DNA from: Arcobacter sp. EP1
GTDB taxonomy: Bacteria > Campylobacterota > Campylobacteria > Campylobacterales > Arcobacteraceae
Reading direction: 5' to 3'
Length of the DNA stretch: 64,000 nucleotides
Assembly (NCBI GenBank): GCA_001655195.1
Contig: LPNY01000158.1
Location: 1 to 64,000, forward strand
Shown: piece by piece, positions 50,958 to 59,697 of the stretch
How positions within the stretch are numbered: the first letter of the stretch is position 1
Layout: every line of letters starts with the position of its first letter
Program-made: the position numbers and the translations under genes
The notes under the pieces: model-generated
Told to the model about the DNA's origin: nothing
The model's database searches: none
The model's input: only the letters and a program-made list of their open reading frames with translations

Positions 50958-51281
50958 ATGTATATTACACAAGCCCTAAACCATACAGTTAATGGCAGCC
51001 CTAACGATACACCAAGTCAAGAAATATTTAATAGTGGTGATAATAGTTTCTTTGAACAGATGCTTACTGCTAGTTCTATGCAACAAACAGGAAGTATAAC
51101 TAACCCTGAAATGGCAATGAACAAAGATATGCAAAAACAAAAAGATGAATCAAAAGCTGACCTAATCACAGTCAATGATGAAGAAGAGACAGAAGAACAA
51201 GCAACCCAATACCTAGGTTCACCTGTTAGTACAACAGATATGCTTAGTACCATTGCTAGTTTTCAAAGAGATAGTGCGTAA
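50958..51281 (+). CDS. Hypothetical acidic low-complexity protein
   Basis: 107 aa, no known family. AAAAAGGAGACTA precedes the ATG, a strong ribosome site. The sequence is rich in Ser/Thr/Gln/Asn/Met and ends TTDMLSTIASFQRDSA. A helix FFEQMLTASSMQQ lies at about 31-43, similar in character to hook-length or flagellar assembly factors, but no motif proves it. Co-transcribed with the coiled-coil gene. A terminator follows directly. Confidence 0.7.
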   Translation: MYITQALNHTVNGSPNDTPSQEIFNSGDNSFFEQMLTASSMQQTGSITNPEMAMNKDMQKQKDESKADLITVNDEEETEEQATQYLGSPVSTTDMLSTIASFQRDSA

Positions 51282-51297
51282 TACGCACTGTCTTTTT
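51273..51297 (+). terminator. Terminator of the small-protein pair
   Basis: AGTGCGT-AAT-ACGCACT hairpin at 51273-51289 overlapping the stop codon, followed by GTCTTTTT. Confidence 0.75.
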
Positions 51298-51374
51298 ACT
51301 TACTTACAATATCCATAAACATTAAAATCAGAAAAAATATTTTACAAAATTATAAAAGGTTATAGTTGATTGGT

Positions 51375-51519
51375 CATACGCAAGAGAATGCGTATATTTT
51401 AGTTGTAGTCAAGGCGAAGAAAAAAAATCCAAGTAGGAGCTTACATATAGTAAGTGACTGCTTGGATTTTTTTATTTAACGCAGAATAAAACTAAAAGAT
51501 ATGCTTTATCTTGCGTATG
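51375..51519. repeat. Nested hairpin element, copy C
   Basis: This is the longest copy. The outer arms CATACGCAAG (51375-51384) and CTTGCGTATG (51510-51519) pair and extend inward with few mismatches (ATTTTAGTT against AACTAAAAGAT). The middle stem AAAAAAATCCAAG pairs with CTTGGATTTTTTT, and the inner stem is CTTAC-ATATA-GTAAG. TAGGAG lies 5' and TGACTG 3' of the inner stem. The right arm includes the last codons and stop of rny. Confidence 0.65.
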
Positions 51520-53053
51520 ATTGGGCTCTAAGTTCACGGATTACGTTGACCTTAATCTCTCCTGGATACTGAACCTTCTCTTCAATCTCTTGTGCAATTT
51601 CTGTTGCCAAAATAACCGCTTCATCATCATTTACTAACTCAGCTTTTACGATAACTCGTACTTCTCGCCCTGCATTAATAGCATAAGCATTAATAACACC
51701 AGTTTTAGAAGTTGAGATATTTTCTACCTCTTCAACTCGTTTTAAGAAGCTCTCTAATACTTCTCTTCGTGCTCCTGGTCGTGCAGCTGATAATGCATCT
51801 GCAGCACACACAGCGGCACTTTCTACGTTGATTGGCTCTTCATGACCGTGGTGAGCATATACTGCGTTAATAACGGTATCTGGCTCGTCATATCTTCGAC
51901 AAATCTCTGCACCTAAATCCACATGTGAACCTGGCATGTCATGAGTTAACGCTTTACCAATATCATGTAACAATCCAGCACGTCGTGCTAAAATAGAGTC
52001 TCCACCCATTTGACCAGCTACTAGTCCTGCTAGGTTTGCTACTTCTAATGTATGTTTCAGTGCATTTTGACCATAACTTGCTCGGTATCGTAATCTTCCA
52101 ACAAGTTTCATTAACTCTGGATGCATTGATTTAATACCTAATTCAAGCACTACGTCTTCACCCTCTTTGAGGATATTTTTATCGAATTCAGCTTTTACTT
52201 TATTGTAAATCTCTTCGATACGTGCTGGTTGAATTCGTCCATCTTCAAGTAAATCTTGGATAGTTTTAGTTGCAATGGCACGACGGTAAAGGTTAAATGA
52301 TGAAATCGTAATGGTATTTGGTGTATCATCAATGATAATATCAACCCCTAATAACATCTCTAGGGCTTTAATATTTCGTCCCTCTTTACCAATAATCTTA
52401 CCCTTGGTCTCTTCATCATTAATTGGTAAATTATTGATTAATCTTTCAGCGGCAAACTCACCAGCATATCGTGTAACTGCATTTGAAAGCATGTTATTAA
52501 TTTCATGTTGGGTATTTTTTTCAGCCACTTTATACTTACGTCTAAAAATAGAAGCAATTTTTGCTCGGCTGTCCTCTTTTACTTTTTCAAGCATGAGCTT
52601 TTGCGCTTCATCTTGTGTTAATCCTGAAGCATTTTCAAGGACTTTGATAGCTTTATTCAGTTTTTCATCATAGGTTTTTTGTTGTCTTTGAAGTCCCTCT
52701 TTTAGGGTCTTAATCTTTTCATTGTTTTCAACAATTGAAGATTTTTCAGATTTGATTGCTTTTAGTTCTGATTCTAAGTGTTGATTGAGTTCTTTCTCTT
52801 TTTTCTCAATCTTATACAACATATCATCATACTCTCGTTTTGCAGCTTTAAACTCACGTTCGTAGTCTTTTTTTGCTTTAATTTGAGCATCTTTGAGTGT
52901 TACTTCCGCTTCATGTTCAATAACTTTTGCTTTAGCTTTTGCTTGCTCAATATAAATATCAAATTTTGCTTTATTTAATTTTTTCATAACAAACACAGTT
53001 ATTGCAGCAGCAAATATTGCAACAACCAGTCCCTCTATTAATAATACGTCCAT
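51506..53053 (-). CDS. rny: Ribonuclease Y
   Basis: 515 aa membrane-anchored endoribonuclease starting mRNA decay. Layout: N-terminal membrane helix (about 5-22), long coiled coil (about 25-175), KH domain (about 205-265, KGKIIGKEGRNIKALEMLLG), HD domain (about 330-420) with RRAGLLHDIGKALTH and a second HAHHGHEEP-like segment (AVYAHHGHEEP). The C-terminal segment ends RELRAQSYAR. Length and domains are standard. The 5-formyl-THF cyclo-ligase gene lies 10 nt upstream, so they form an operon. Confidence 0.97.
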   Translation of the reverse strand: MDVLLIEGLVVAIFAAAITVFVMKKLNKAKFDIYIEQAKAKAKVIEHEAEVTLKDAQIKAKKDYEREFKAAKREYDDMLYKIEKKEKELNQHLESELKAIKSEKSSIVENNEKIKTLKEGLQRQQKTYDEKLNKAIKVLENASGLTQDEAQKLMLEKVKEDSRAKIASIFRRKYKVAEKNTQHEINNMLSNAVTRYAGEFAAERLINNLPINDEETKGKIIGKEGRNIKALEMLLGVDIIIDDTPNTITISSFNLYRRAIATKTIQDLLEDGRIQPARIEEIYNKVKAEFDKNILKEGEDVVLELGIKSMHPELMKLVGRLRYRASYGQNALKHTLEVANLAGLVAGQMGGDSILARRAGLLHDIGKALTHDMPGSHVDLGAEICRRYDEPDTVINAVYAHHGHEEPINVESAAVCAADALSAARPGARREVLESFLKRVEEVENISTSKTGVINAYAINAGREVRVIVKAELVNDDEAVILATEIAQEIEEKVQYPGEIKVNVIRELRAQSYAR

Positions 53054-53063
53054 ATCAAAATTC

Positions 53064-53600
53064 CTAACTTGTTATTATATAGTCGGCTTGAATATCGTAA
53101 TGATCAGTTATTATCTGTGAGGTTTGACAAAGTTTTCTCTGAATAAAAATTTTCGTAGGCGTATAGTTTAATCTACCAAAAAACCTATCGTACATCCCTT
53201 TTCCAAAACCAATACGTTTAAATGCCCCATCAATTCCCACAACAGGGACAATGGCTACATCAATTTTAGTCTTTACAAAAGAGTTATTAGGTTCTTTAAT
53301 ACCAAATCTTTTTTTTATCAACGGTAATCTATACGGAACAACTTTAAAACTATCTTCAAACATAAAAGGCACATATACTTGCACATTTTTTTCGCGTCTG
53401 AGCCTTTTAATTAGTGGTAAAACATTGACTTCCATCCCCAATGGAAGATAAAGTAATACATTTTTAGCTTGTAGATTGTTTAAGAGGTTATATAAATTAT
53501 CTACTATTTTTTTATCATTATTATACTTTGAAAAACGGCTTACAAATTTTAAACTTTTTATACACGATTCTCTAAAATCACCCTTGTGATTTTCTTTCAT
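53064..53600 (-). CDS. 5-formyltetrahydrofolate cyclo-ligase
   Basis: 178 aa, cytosolic; ATP-dependent conversion of 5-formyl-THF to 5,10-methenyl-THF. The N-terminus is degenerate compared with the family. VLLYLPLGMEVNVLPLI and the hallmark RIGFGKGMYDRFF (phosphate and Mg binding) are clear. It is slightly shorter than E. coli YgfA (about 182). It lies immediately upstream of rny on the same strand, a frequent pairing in Campylobacterota. Confidence 0.93.
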   Translation of the reverse strand: MKENHKGDFRESCIKSLKFVSRFSKYNNDKKIVDNLYNLLNNLQAKNVLLYLPLGMEVNVLPLIKRLRREKNVQVYVPFMFEDSFKVVPYRLPLIKKRFGIKEPNNSFVKTKIDVAIVPVVGIDGAFKRIGFGKGMYDRFFGRLNYTPTKIFIQRKLCQTSQIITDHYDIQADYIITS

Positions 53601-53661
53601 ATTTAAGCCTTACTTGGATAAAATTCTTACCCAATAAATAATTTTACCGAAAGGAATTAAA

Positions 53662-54213
53662 ATGCAGTTTAAAAATTTTGCATTTTTTGCAATTTTAACA
53701 ACACTGCTATTTAACGGTTGTGGAGATTCTAAAGTCTCTGAAGATAGTACGCAAAAGCAAACTAAAACAACTACAGATAGAAAAGTATTTTTAACAACAA
53801 CACAAAACACAGTTTTAAGCACAAACAAAACAAAAGAAACCTTTATCATTAAAGAGTTAGCCAATAAAGCAATTTTAGTTAATTTTTTTGCAACATGGTG
53901 TCCCCCTTGTAAAGCGGAGATTCCACATTTAAATAATTTACGAAAAAAATATGGTGAAAATTTCGAAATTGTGGGTGTTTTACTAGAACAAAACAAAAAC
54001 AACGATGAGTTACAAACCTTTATTAGCGATTTTAAAATCGAATATCCTGTTACAAACTCTGACCAAAACTATGAGTTAGCAAAAGTTTTAGGGGGAGTTC
54101 AATCAATCCCTACAATGTTTATGATTGATAAAAGTGGAAAAATCATCCAAAAATATGTGGGTGTAGTTCCAGAAGAGATGTTAGAGATGGATATAAAAAA
54201 GGCGATTAAATAA
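53662..54213 (+). CDS. TlpA-like thioredoxin lipoprotein
   Basis: 183 aa. Its signal peptide carries the lipobox LLFNGC, so it is a lipid-anchored envelope protein. A Thr/Lys linker leads to a thioredoxin-fold domain with FFATWCPPCKAEIPHL and the cis-Pro segment QSIPTMFMID. Proteins of this type reduce disulfides, often for cytochrome c maturation or outer-membrane protein quality. The stop overlaps the ftsY start (TAATG), so translation is coupled to ftsY. Confidence 0.93.
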   Translation: MQFKNFAFFAILTTLLFNGCGDSKVSEDSTQKQTKTTTDRKVFLTTTQNTVLSTNKTKETFIIKELANKAILVNFFATWCPPCKAEIPHLNNLRKKYGENFEIVGVLLEQNKNNDELQTFISDFKIEYPVTNSDQNYELAKVLGGVQSIPTMFMIDKSGKIIQKYVGVVPEEMLEMDIKKAIK

Positions 54214-55151
54214 TGTTTGGAATATTTAAAAAGAAAACCGAAGAGAAACCCCAAGAGGTCGAACAAGAAGAATCAAAGAGTTTCTTTTCCAAAGCCTTAG
54301 AAAAAACCGTTGGAAATATCGCATCAATTGTTCCTAAAGGACAAGAAAAGATTGCCTTTGATGATATCGAAGAGATTCTAATTGAATCCGACATGGAGTA
54401 TGAAATCATCGAAAAAGCAATGGATGGACTTCCTGAAACAATCACTCGAAAACAGTTACGTCACCGTTTAGTTATGCTATTTGAACATGCACCTGATGTA
54501 GATATGGATAACTTACCAAAACCTTTTGTTCAACTCATCATTGGGGTTAATGGCGCAGGAAAAACAACCACTATCGCAAAACTAGCAAATATGTATAAAC
54601 AATCGGGACAAAGTGTTATGTTAGGTGCTGGTGATACCTTTAGAGCTGCTGCTATTGAGCAACTCTCAACATGGGCAGGAAAAATTGATGTGCCAATTGT
54701 TAAAACACAACAAGGACACGACCCAAGTGCAGTAGCATACGATGCTATCTCATCCGCACAATCAAAAGATATGGACAATGTTATTATTGATACAGCAGGT
54801 CGATTACAAACACAAACTAACTTAGCTAATGAGCTTAAAAAGATTGTCAAAGTATGTGGAAAAGCCAAAGATGGTGCACCTCATCAAAAACTTATGATAT
54901 TAGATGGTACTCAAGGGAACACTGCTATCGCACAAGCACGAGCATTTAATGAAATGGTTGGTGTTGATGGAATCATCGTAACAAAACTTGATGGAACAGC
55001 AAAAGGTGGAGCGCTTTTTTCAATTTCAAATCAACTTGAACTTCCTATTTTTTACGTAGGTGTTGGTGAAAGTGCCGATGACTTAGTAGTATTTAGTCCA
55101 GATGATTTTGTGGATAGTTTACTGGATGGTATTTACGGAAAAGCAAGTTAA
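54213..55151 (+). CDS. ftsY: Signal recognition particle receptor FtsY
   Basis: 312 aa GTPase that docks SRP-ribosome complexes at the inner membrane. The short acidic A-domain (about 1-30) has Lys/Glu-rich sequence, then the N domain and the G domain: G1 GVNGAGKTTTIAKLA, DTFRAAAIEQL, G3 DTAGRLQ, G4 TKLDGTAKGG and the closing GVGESADDL. It is a compact form like other Campylobacterota FtsY. It starts within the stop of the TlpA-like gene. Confidence 0.97.
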   Translation: MFGIFKKKTEEKPQEVEQEESKSFFSKALEKTVGNIASIVPKGQEKIAFDDIEEILIESDMEYEIIEKAMDGLPETITRKQLRHRLVMLFEHAPDVDMDNLPKPFVQLIIGVNGAGKTTTIAKLANMYKQSGQSVMLGAGDTFRAAAIEQLSTWAGKIDVPIVKTQQGHDPSAVAYDAISSAQSKDMDNVIIDTAGRLQTQTNLANELKKIVKVCGKAKDGAPHQKLMILDGTQGNTAIAQARAFNEMVGVDGIIVTKLDGTAKGGALFSISNQLELPIFYVGVGESADDLVVFSPDDFVDSLLDGIYGKAS

Positions 55152-55152
55152 A

Positions 55153-55173
55153 GAGTAAGTTAAAAACTTACTC
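55153..55173. terminator. Hairpin after ftsY
   Basis: GAGTAAGTT-AAA-AACTTACTC, a perfect 9-bp stem just after the ftsY stop and before the convergent esterase gene. The U-tract is weak on the plus strand. Confidence 0.55.
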
Positions 55174-55180
55174 CTCAACC

Positions 55181-55735
55181 TTATACTCTAAAAAACTCTT
55201 CAATAAAAACAAAGTGTCGTTCAATACCTTCAAAGGTATGATTCCCTCCATCTTCAATAATACAATTAGCATTTGGTATTTTCTCAACAGCTTGTTTATA
55301 ATCCAGAAGTTCATCACCCTTTTGTAATAAGAGCAAAATATTTTTCTCTTTTTTTATTGTAGATACATCTAGTACTTTTAAAGATTGCATGTGTTCATTG
55401 GTAACTTCAAACGAAGACAAATCATAATAGTTTGTTGCCATACCAATTTTATCAAGAGTTTTATAAGGAATAATGGCAGGGTTAATTAAAACTGCTTTCA
55501 GATTGTATTTATTAGCAAGATAAATAGAGTAAAACCCACCCAAAGAAGAGCCCACCAAGCTTACCTTTTCATTCCGTTGTAAAAAAAGTTCTATTAATTG
55601 CTCTAGGGTATGGATTGCAAGTTCTGGCACATAAGAAAGAGATGGCATAACAATATCATCATTGAAATACTCTTTAAAAAGCGTTGCTTTACCACCATAT
55701 CCTGAACTTCCAAATCCATGTATATATATAATCAT
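55181..55735 (-). CDS. YqiA/YcfP-type alpha/beta hydrolase
   Basis: 184 aa. It begins IYIHGFGSSGYGGKA (oxyanion region), has nucleophile elbow GSSLGGFYS (Ser), an ALLINPAI strand and the catalytic His in GGNHTFEG. This is the small esterase family UPF0227/YqiA. Activity on short acyl esters is known for YqiA; the natural substrate is not. It is 18 nt after the exported hypothetical protein. Confidence 0.9.
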   Translation of the reverse strand: MIIYIHGFGSSGYGGKATLFKEYFNDDIVMPSLSYVPELAIHTLEQLIELFLQRNEKVSLVGSSLGGFYSIYLANKYNLKAVLINPAIIPYKTLDKIGMATNYYDLSSFEVTNEHMQSLKVLDVSTIKKEKNILLLLQKGDELLDYKQAVEKIPNANCIIEDGGNHTFEGIERHFVFIEEFFRV

Positions 55736-55753
55736 GCTAATCCTTTCAAAGGA

Positions 55754-56305
55754 TTATATGGTCTTATTTCTTAACTCCTCTTTTAAAAGGGTATTTAAAT
55801 AACGAGCAATCTTCTTAAAGTTCTTATTTTTTTTGCCATCTTCATTTTTGAGACGTTTCTTATGATTGGTAGCAAACCCTAGATGATAAATACCATCAAA
55901 GACATTATTGATAGCATTTTTACCAAAAATCATCGTTTTTGCGCCATCTTTTTGAACTCTGTGAAAACCTGTCTCTTTTCCTTTTTCATCATCACCATGA
56001 AGTTTTTTCCACTTTTTAGCATACAAATCTACAATGTGACGATTTAAGATTGACACATCAGAGGGTGAAATTTTTCCATCCCTTGCAATCTTAGTTTGAC
56101 GAATAGATTTTAAAATAATACGGTTCATCTGTTTTGCACTGCGAATTGCAATCGCCCTATCTTGAGGGGATGTTTTGTAATGCAATGACTTATCCTCTTG
56201 AATGATTTTAATAATTACATCTAAACCACTATTGTTTGCTTTTGCAAAACCTGAACTACTTAACACCATCACACTTAACCCTAAAGCTAATAACATTCGT
56301 TTCAT
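55754..56305 (-). CDS. Exported hypothetical protein
   Basis: 183 aa from ATG 56305, which has an AAAGGAGAAAA site; a GTG/ATG seven codons up lacks one. The signal peptide is about 1-22 (ends GFAKA). The mature protein is basic and helical with no Cys. Segments such as SPSDVSILNRHIVDLYAKKW and FGKNAINNVFDGIYHLGF look conserved in style but I cannot name a family. Periplasmic location is inferred. It heads a two-gene unit with the YqiA-like hydrolase. Confidence 0.75.
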   Translation of the reverse strand: MKRMLLALGLSVMVLSSSGFAKANNSGLDVIIKIIQEDKSLHYKTSPQDRAIAIRSAKQMNRIILKSIRQTKIARDGKISPSDVSILNRHIVDLYAKKWKKLHGDDEKGKETGFHRVQKDGAKTMIFGKNAINNVFDGIYHLGFATNHKKRLKNEDGKKNKNFKKIARYLNTLLKEELRNKTI

Positions 56306-56411
56306 TTTTTCTCCTTTATTGAACAACTGTTAATATTACATTTTGAAATATTTTTAAAACTATAAAAGTTTTTAGTGTAAAATTCGTGAAATAGATATGG
56401 AGAAGCTAACT

Positions 56412-57761
56412 ATGGCAAAGAAAAAAACATCACTTTTTGAGTGTCAACACTGTGGAGAGCAGGCAACCAAATGGCTAGGAAAATGTCCTAGTTGTGGCTC
56501 ATGGGACTCTTTTGTTGAGTTAAACAACGAACAACAAGAGGTTTTAAAACAGACTTCAAAAGTAATTAATACGCAATCAAAAGCAAAACCAATTACCCAA
56601 ATTGAACAAGATGATGTTATACGTTTCTCTTCAAATAACAACGAATTTGACTTAGTCTTAGGTGGAGGAATTGTTCCTGGGAGTTTAACACTCATTGGTG
56701 GAAGTCCTGGGGTTGGTAAATCAACGCTTTTATTAAAAGTTGCAGGCTCCATTGCACAAAGTGGGAAAAAAGTTCTTTATGTCTCAGGAGAAGAGAGTGC
56801 TGGGCAAATCAAACTACGCGCCAACCGTTTAGATGCCAATAACAAAGATCTCTACCTATTAAGTGAAATCAAACTTGAAGAGATTCAGGATGAACTTTTA
56901 CGTGATAACTATGAGGTTGTTATTATTGACTCCATTCAAACCATATATTCTAGTGCACTAACATCCGCACCTGGTTCTGTTTCACAAGTGCGAGAAATAA
57001 CCTTTGAACTCATGCGAAAGGCTAAAGAGTCCGATATTGCTATGTTTATTATTGGGCACATTACAAAAGACGGTAGTATTGCAGGACCACGAGTATTAGA
57101 ACACATGGTAGATACGGTTTTATATTTTGAAGGAGAATCAAGCAAAGAACTTCGAATGTTACGTGGTTTTAAAAACCGTTTTGGAAGTACTAGTGAAATT
57201 GGTATTTTTGAGATGACCAACGAGGGGCTCATTTCAGCAAAAGATATTGCATCAAAGTTTTTTGATAAATCTAAAGCTCAAAGTGGTTCGGCACTAACCG
57301 TTGCCATGGAAGGTTCACGAGCTTTAATACTAGAAGTTCAAGCTTTAGTAACAGAGAGTACCTATCCCAATCCAAAACGAAGTGCTACAGGATTTGATTT
57401 AAATCGTCTCAATATGCTTTTAGCACTACTTGAAAAAAAACTTGACTTACCTTTTAACAATTATGATGTTTTTATTAATATTAGTGGGGGTATTAAAATC
57501 AAAGAGAGTTCTGCGGATTTAGCAGTGATTGCTGCTATTATTAGCTCCTTTAGAGACCGTCCTATTTCAAAAGAGTCTATTTTTATTGGGGAAGTATCCT
57601 TAACCGGTGAAATAAAAGATGTTTACTCAATGGATATGCGATTAAAAGAGGCTAATGCCCAAGGAATTACTAAAGCAATCATTGCACAAAAGCCTGCGTT
57701 GAAAATATCAACAAAATGCTTTGCAGTGGATGAAGTATCAAAAATGATAGAGCTATTTTAA
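56412..57761 (+). CDS. radA: DNA repair protein RadA
   Basis: 449 aa from ATG 56412 (GGAG ahead; MAKKKTSLFECQHCG); ATG 56397 adds five residues. The zinc finger is CQHC and CPSC, Walker A is GGSPGVGKST, Walker B IIDSIQTI, the RadA-specific motif KNRFG lies at about 255-260, and the C-terminal Lon-like domain has GGIKIKESSADLAV. RadA speeds branch migration in recombination and may unwind DNA. It is monocistronic, with a palindromic terminator over its stop codon. Confidence 0.96.
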   Translation: MAKKKTSLFECQHCGEQATKWLGKCPSCGSWDSFVELNNEQQEVLKQTSKVINTQSKAKPITQIEQDDVIRFSSNNNEFDLVLGGGIVPGSLTLIGGSPGVGKSTLLLKVAGSIAQSGKKVLYVSGEESAGQIKLRANRLDANNKDLYLLSEIKLEEIQDELLRDNYEVVIIDSIQTIYSSALTSAPGSVSQVREITFELMRKAKESDIAMFIIGHITKDGSIAGPRVLEHMVDTVLYFEGESSKELRMLRGFKNRFGSTSEIGIFEMTNEGLISAKDIASKFFDKSKAQSGSALTVAMEGSRALILEVQALVTESTYPNPKRSATGFDLNRLNMLLALLEKKLDLPFNNYDVFINISGGIKIKESSADLAVIAAIISSFRDRPISKESIFIGEVSLTGEIKDVYSMDMRLKEANAQGITKAIIAQKPALKISTKCFAVDEVSKMIELF

Positions 57762-57770
57762 AATAGCTCT
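57749..57770 (+). terminator. radA terminator
   Basis: AGAGCTATTTTAAAATAGCTCT is a perfect palindrome containing the radA stop; ACTCTATTATTTCTATTTT follows. Confidence 0.6.
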
Positions 57771-57782
57771 ACTCTATTATTT

Positions 57783-58187
57783 CTATTTTCCTGCTCGTTT
57801 ATTTGCTCCATCCATTAATCTCTCCTGAGTAACAATTGCACGAGTGTGTGTTCCTTCACCTATTTTTCCAGATGAATCAAACACTTCAATAGAGAACTTA
57901 TAAAGTTTTCCTTCCATGCCTGTAAATGTTGCAATTGATCGTGCAGTATCACCCTCAAGTGTTGGGGCTAAATGTTTTACATTGACTTCCACACCAACAG
58001 AGAGTTGACCCTCACCATATAATGGTATTAAAACCTTTGCTGCTGAACACTCCATGAGTGCCACTAAACGTGCCGTTGCAAACACAGGTGGAAAATTATC
58101 ATCACTTGATATTCCTAAGTTCTTTGCTAAATCTTTTGCTTCTACTTTAAATTCGATAGTAGCGTTTGCTCCAATTTCTAATGTCAT
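57783..58187 (-). CDS. Hotdog thioesterase (FlK-like)
   Basis: 134 aa from ATG 58187, with an AGAAGGAG site; a start nine codons up is weaker. It matches the hotdog thioesterase family related to fluoroacetyl-CoA thioesterase: PPVFATARLVALMECSAAKVL with Glu in the active position, SVGVEVNVKHLAPT containing the conserved His, and an IGEGTHTRAIV strand. It probably cleaves a short acyl-CoA. The substrate is unknown. Confidence 0.87.
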   Translation of the reverse strand: MTLEIGANATIEFKVEAKDLAKNLGISSDDNFPPVFATARLVALMECSAAKVLIPLYGEGQLSVGVEVNVKHLAPTLEGDTARSIATFTGMEGKLYKFSIEVFDSSGKIGEGTHTRAIVTQERLMDGANKRAGK

Positions 58188-58267
58188 AAAAACTCCTTCT
58201 AATTTTATCTGCATTATTCTATCAAATTAAAATAAATTTTTCAGCTATTTATTTATCAAAATTACGC

Positions 58268-58273
58268 TATAAT
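58268..58273 (+). promoter_or_regulatory. -10 box of ybeY
   Basis: TATAAT, 29 nt before the ATG at 58303, preceded by T/A-rich sequence. Confidence 0.5.
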
Positions 58274-58302
58274 CCGCGAAAATCAAAGGAAAATTGACGT
58301 AA

Positions 58303-58722
58303 ATGATTGATTTAGATAACACAACCTCTTTAGACGTAGATGTAACATTTTTAGAATCTATCGCGTCACAATTAACCAATAAAGAGTTTGAACTTATTAT
58401 TGTTAACAATGATGAAATAAAAGCGTTGAATAAAGAGCACCGTCAAAAAGACAAAGCGACTGACGTCTTATCATTTCCTTTAGAGTTTGATATGCCCAAT
58501 ATGCCTTTAGGTTCAATAATTATTTCAAAAGATTTTGTAGAAGATAAAGCCAAAGAGTATGGTCATAGCCAACAAGAAGAGTTAAGTTTATTATTTATTC
58601 ATGGGTTATTGCACCTTTTAGGGTATGACCATGAGGTTGATAGTGGAGAACACCGTGCTAAAGAAGAAGAACTCATTAAAGCCTTTGATTTACCAAATAG
58701 TTTAATTATAAGGAATTCCTAA
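58303..58722 (+). CDS. ybeY: Endoribonuclease YbeY
   Basis: 139 aa metal-dependent RNase that matures 16S rRNA 3' ends and helps ribosome quality control. The zinc motif HGLLHLLGYDH (H-x3-H-x5-H) is complete; KDKATDVLSFPLEF and LGSIIIS are typical. Length is normal. The Ca/Na antiporter starts 1 nt after the stop. Confidence 0.96.
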   Translation: MIDLDNTTSLDVDVTFLESIASQLTNKEFELIIVNNDEIKALNKEHRQKDKATDVLSFPLEFDMPNMPLGSIIISKDFVEDKAKEYGHSQQEELSLLFIHGLLHLLGYDHEVDSGEHRAKEEELIKAFDLPNSLIIRNS

Positions 58723-58723
58723 T

Positions 58724-59641
58724 ATGGATTTTGTCATTTTTATCGTAGCAATGACTGCGCTGATTTATGGGGCAGATTTTATTATTCACCAAAGTGAAAA
58801 AATTGCCTTGCATTATAAAATATCACCTTTTGTTATTGGGGCAACACTTGTAGCCCTTGGAACAAGTTTACCCGAAATGGCAGTTTCAATGTCAGCATCC
58901 ATGAAAGGCAGTGGAGATATCGCTGTTGCTAATGTTATTGGTAGTACTATTTTTAATATTGCTTTAGTACTTGGTGCAGTATTTATTATTGCTAAAAAAA
59001 TCAAACCTGATCGAGATCTCTTTGCTAAAGATTCTGCGTGGGCACTTTTCCCTATTTTAGTCTTTATTCTTATGGGATTAGATGGAAAACTTAATGCAGT
59101 TGATGGAGTGTTGTTTTTATTTCTCATGGTTGGATATCTAATCTTTCTTATTGGTTCTAATCAAGTTGAAGAGATTGATGACGAAATAGCAAAAGAGAAG
59201 TTTGGGTGGGGAAAAAGTTCACTCTTTTTACTTCTTGGATTTGCATTAACTGTTGGAGGAGCTGATTTTGCTATTGATAGTGCAGGAAACATTGCCCGTG
59301 AATTTGGCATTAGTGAATGGGTTATTGGTCTATTTCTTGTAGCTTTTGGTACGAGTCTGCCTGAACTTACTATTTCAATTAAAGCAGCACGTAATGATAA
59401 TGCTGATTTAGCCATTGGAAATATTATTGGGTCAAACGTTGCAAACTTTACGATGGTATTAGGATTGAGTTCAATTGTAAATGTTCTAAATGTAAACTTA
59501 GTAGAAAACTTTTTTGATATAGCGGCTGCATTTATACTCTCATTGATGTTAGTCTTTATAACAGCTAATAAACTTTATAATAAAAGTGCGGGAATTGTTT
59601 TGATGGTTGTATTAGCACTCGTTATTCAAAACAGTTTATAA
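58724..59641 (+). CDS. Calcium/sodium exchanger (CaCA family)
   Basis: 305 aa with about ten helices. The two inverted alpha-repeats are present: GATLVALGTSLPEMAVS then VANVIGSTIFNIALVLG, and LVAFGTSLPELTIS then IGNIIGSNVANFTMVLG. They contain the Glu that binds Ca2+. It is YrbG-like. It exchanges Ca2+ for Na+ or H+ at the inner membrane. Co-transcribed with ybeY. Confidence 0.94.
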   Translation: MDFVIFIVAMTALIYGADFIIHQSEKIALHYKISPFVIGATLVALGTSLPEMAVSMSASMKGSGDIAVANVIGSTIFNIALVLGAVFIIAKKIKPDRDLFAKDSAWALFPILVFILMGLDGKLNAVDGVLFLFLMVGYLIFLIGSNQVEEIDDEIAKEKFGWGKSSLFLLLGFALTVGGADFAIDSAGNIAREFGISEWVIGLFLVAFGTSLPELTISIKAARNDNADLAIGNIIGSNVANFTMVLGLSSIVNVLNVNLVENFFDIAAAFILSLMLVFITANKLYNKSAGIVLMVVLALVIQNSL

Positions 59642-59650
59642 AAGAAAAAG

Positions 59651-59688
59651 AGTTAAGTTAAAGAAAAGAGTATTTCTTTAACTCAACT
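59651..59688. terminator. Bidirectional terminator
   Basis: AGTTAAGTTAAAGAAA (59651-59666) pairs with TTTCTTTAACTCAACT (59673-59688) with one mismatch. It lies between the convergent exchanger and Fur-family genes. Confidence 0.7.
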
Positions 59689-59697
59689 ATAGAATAC

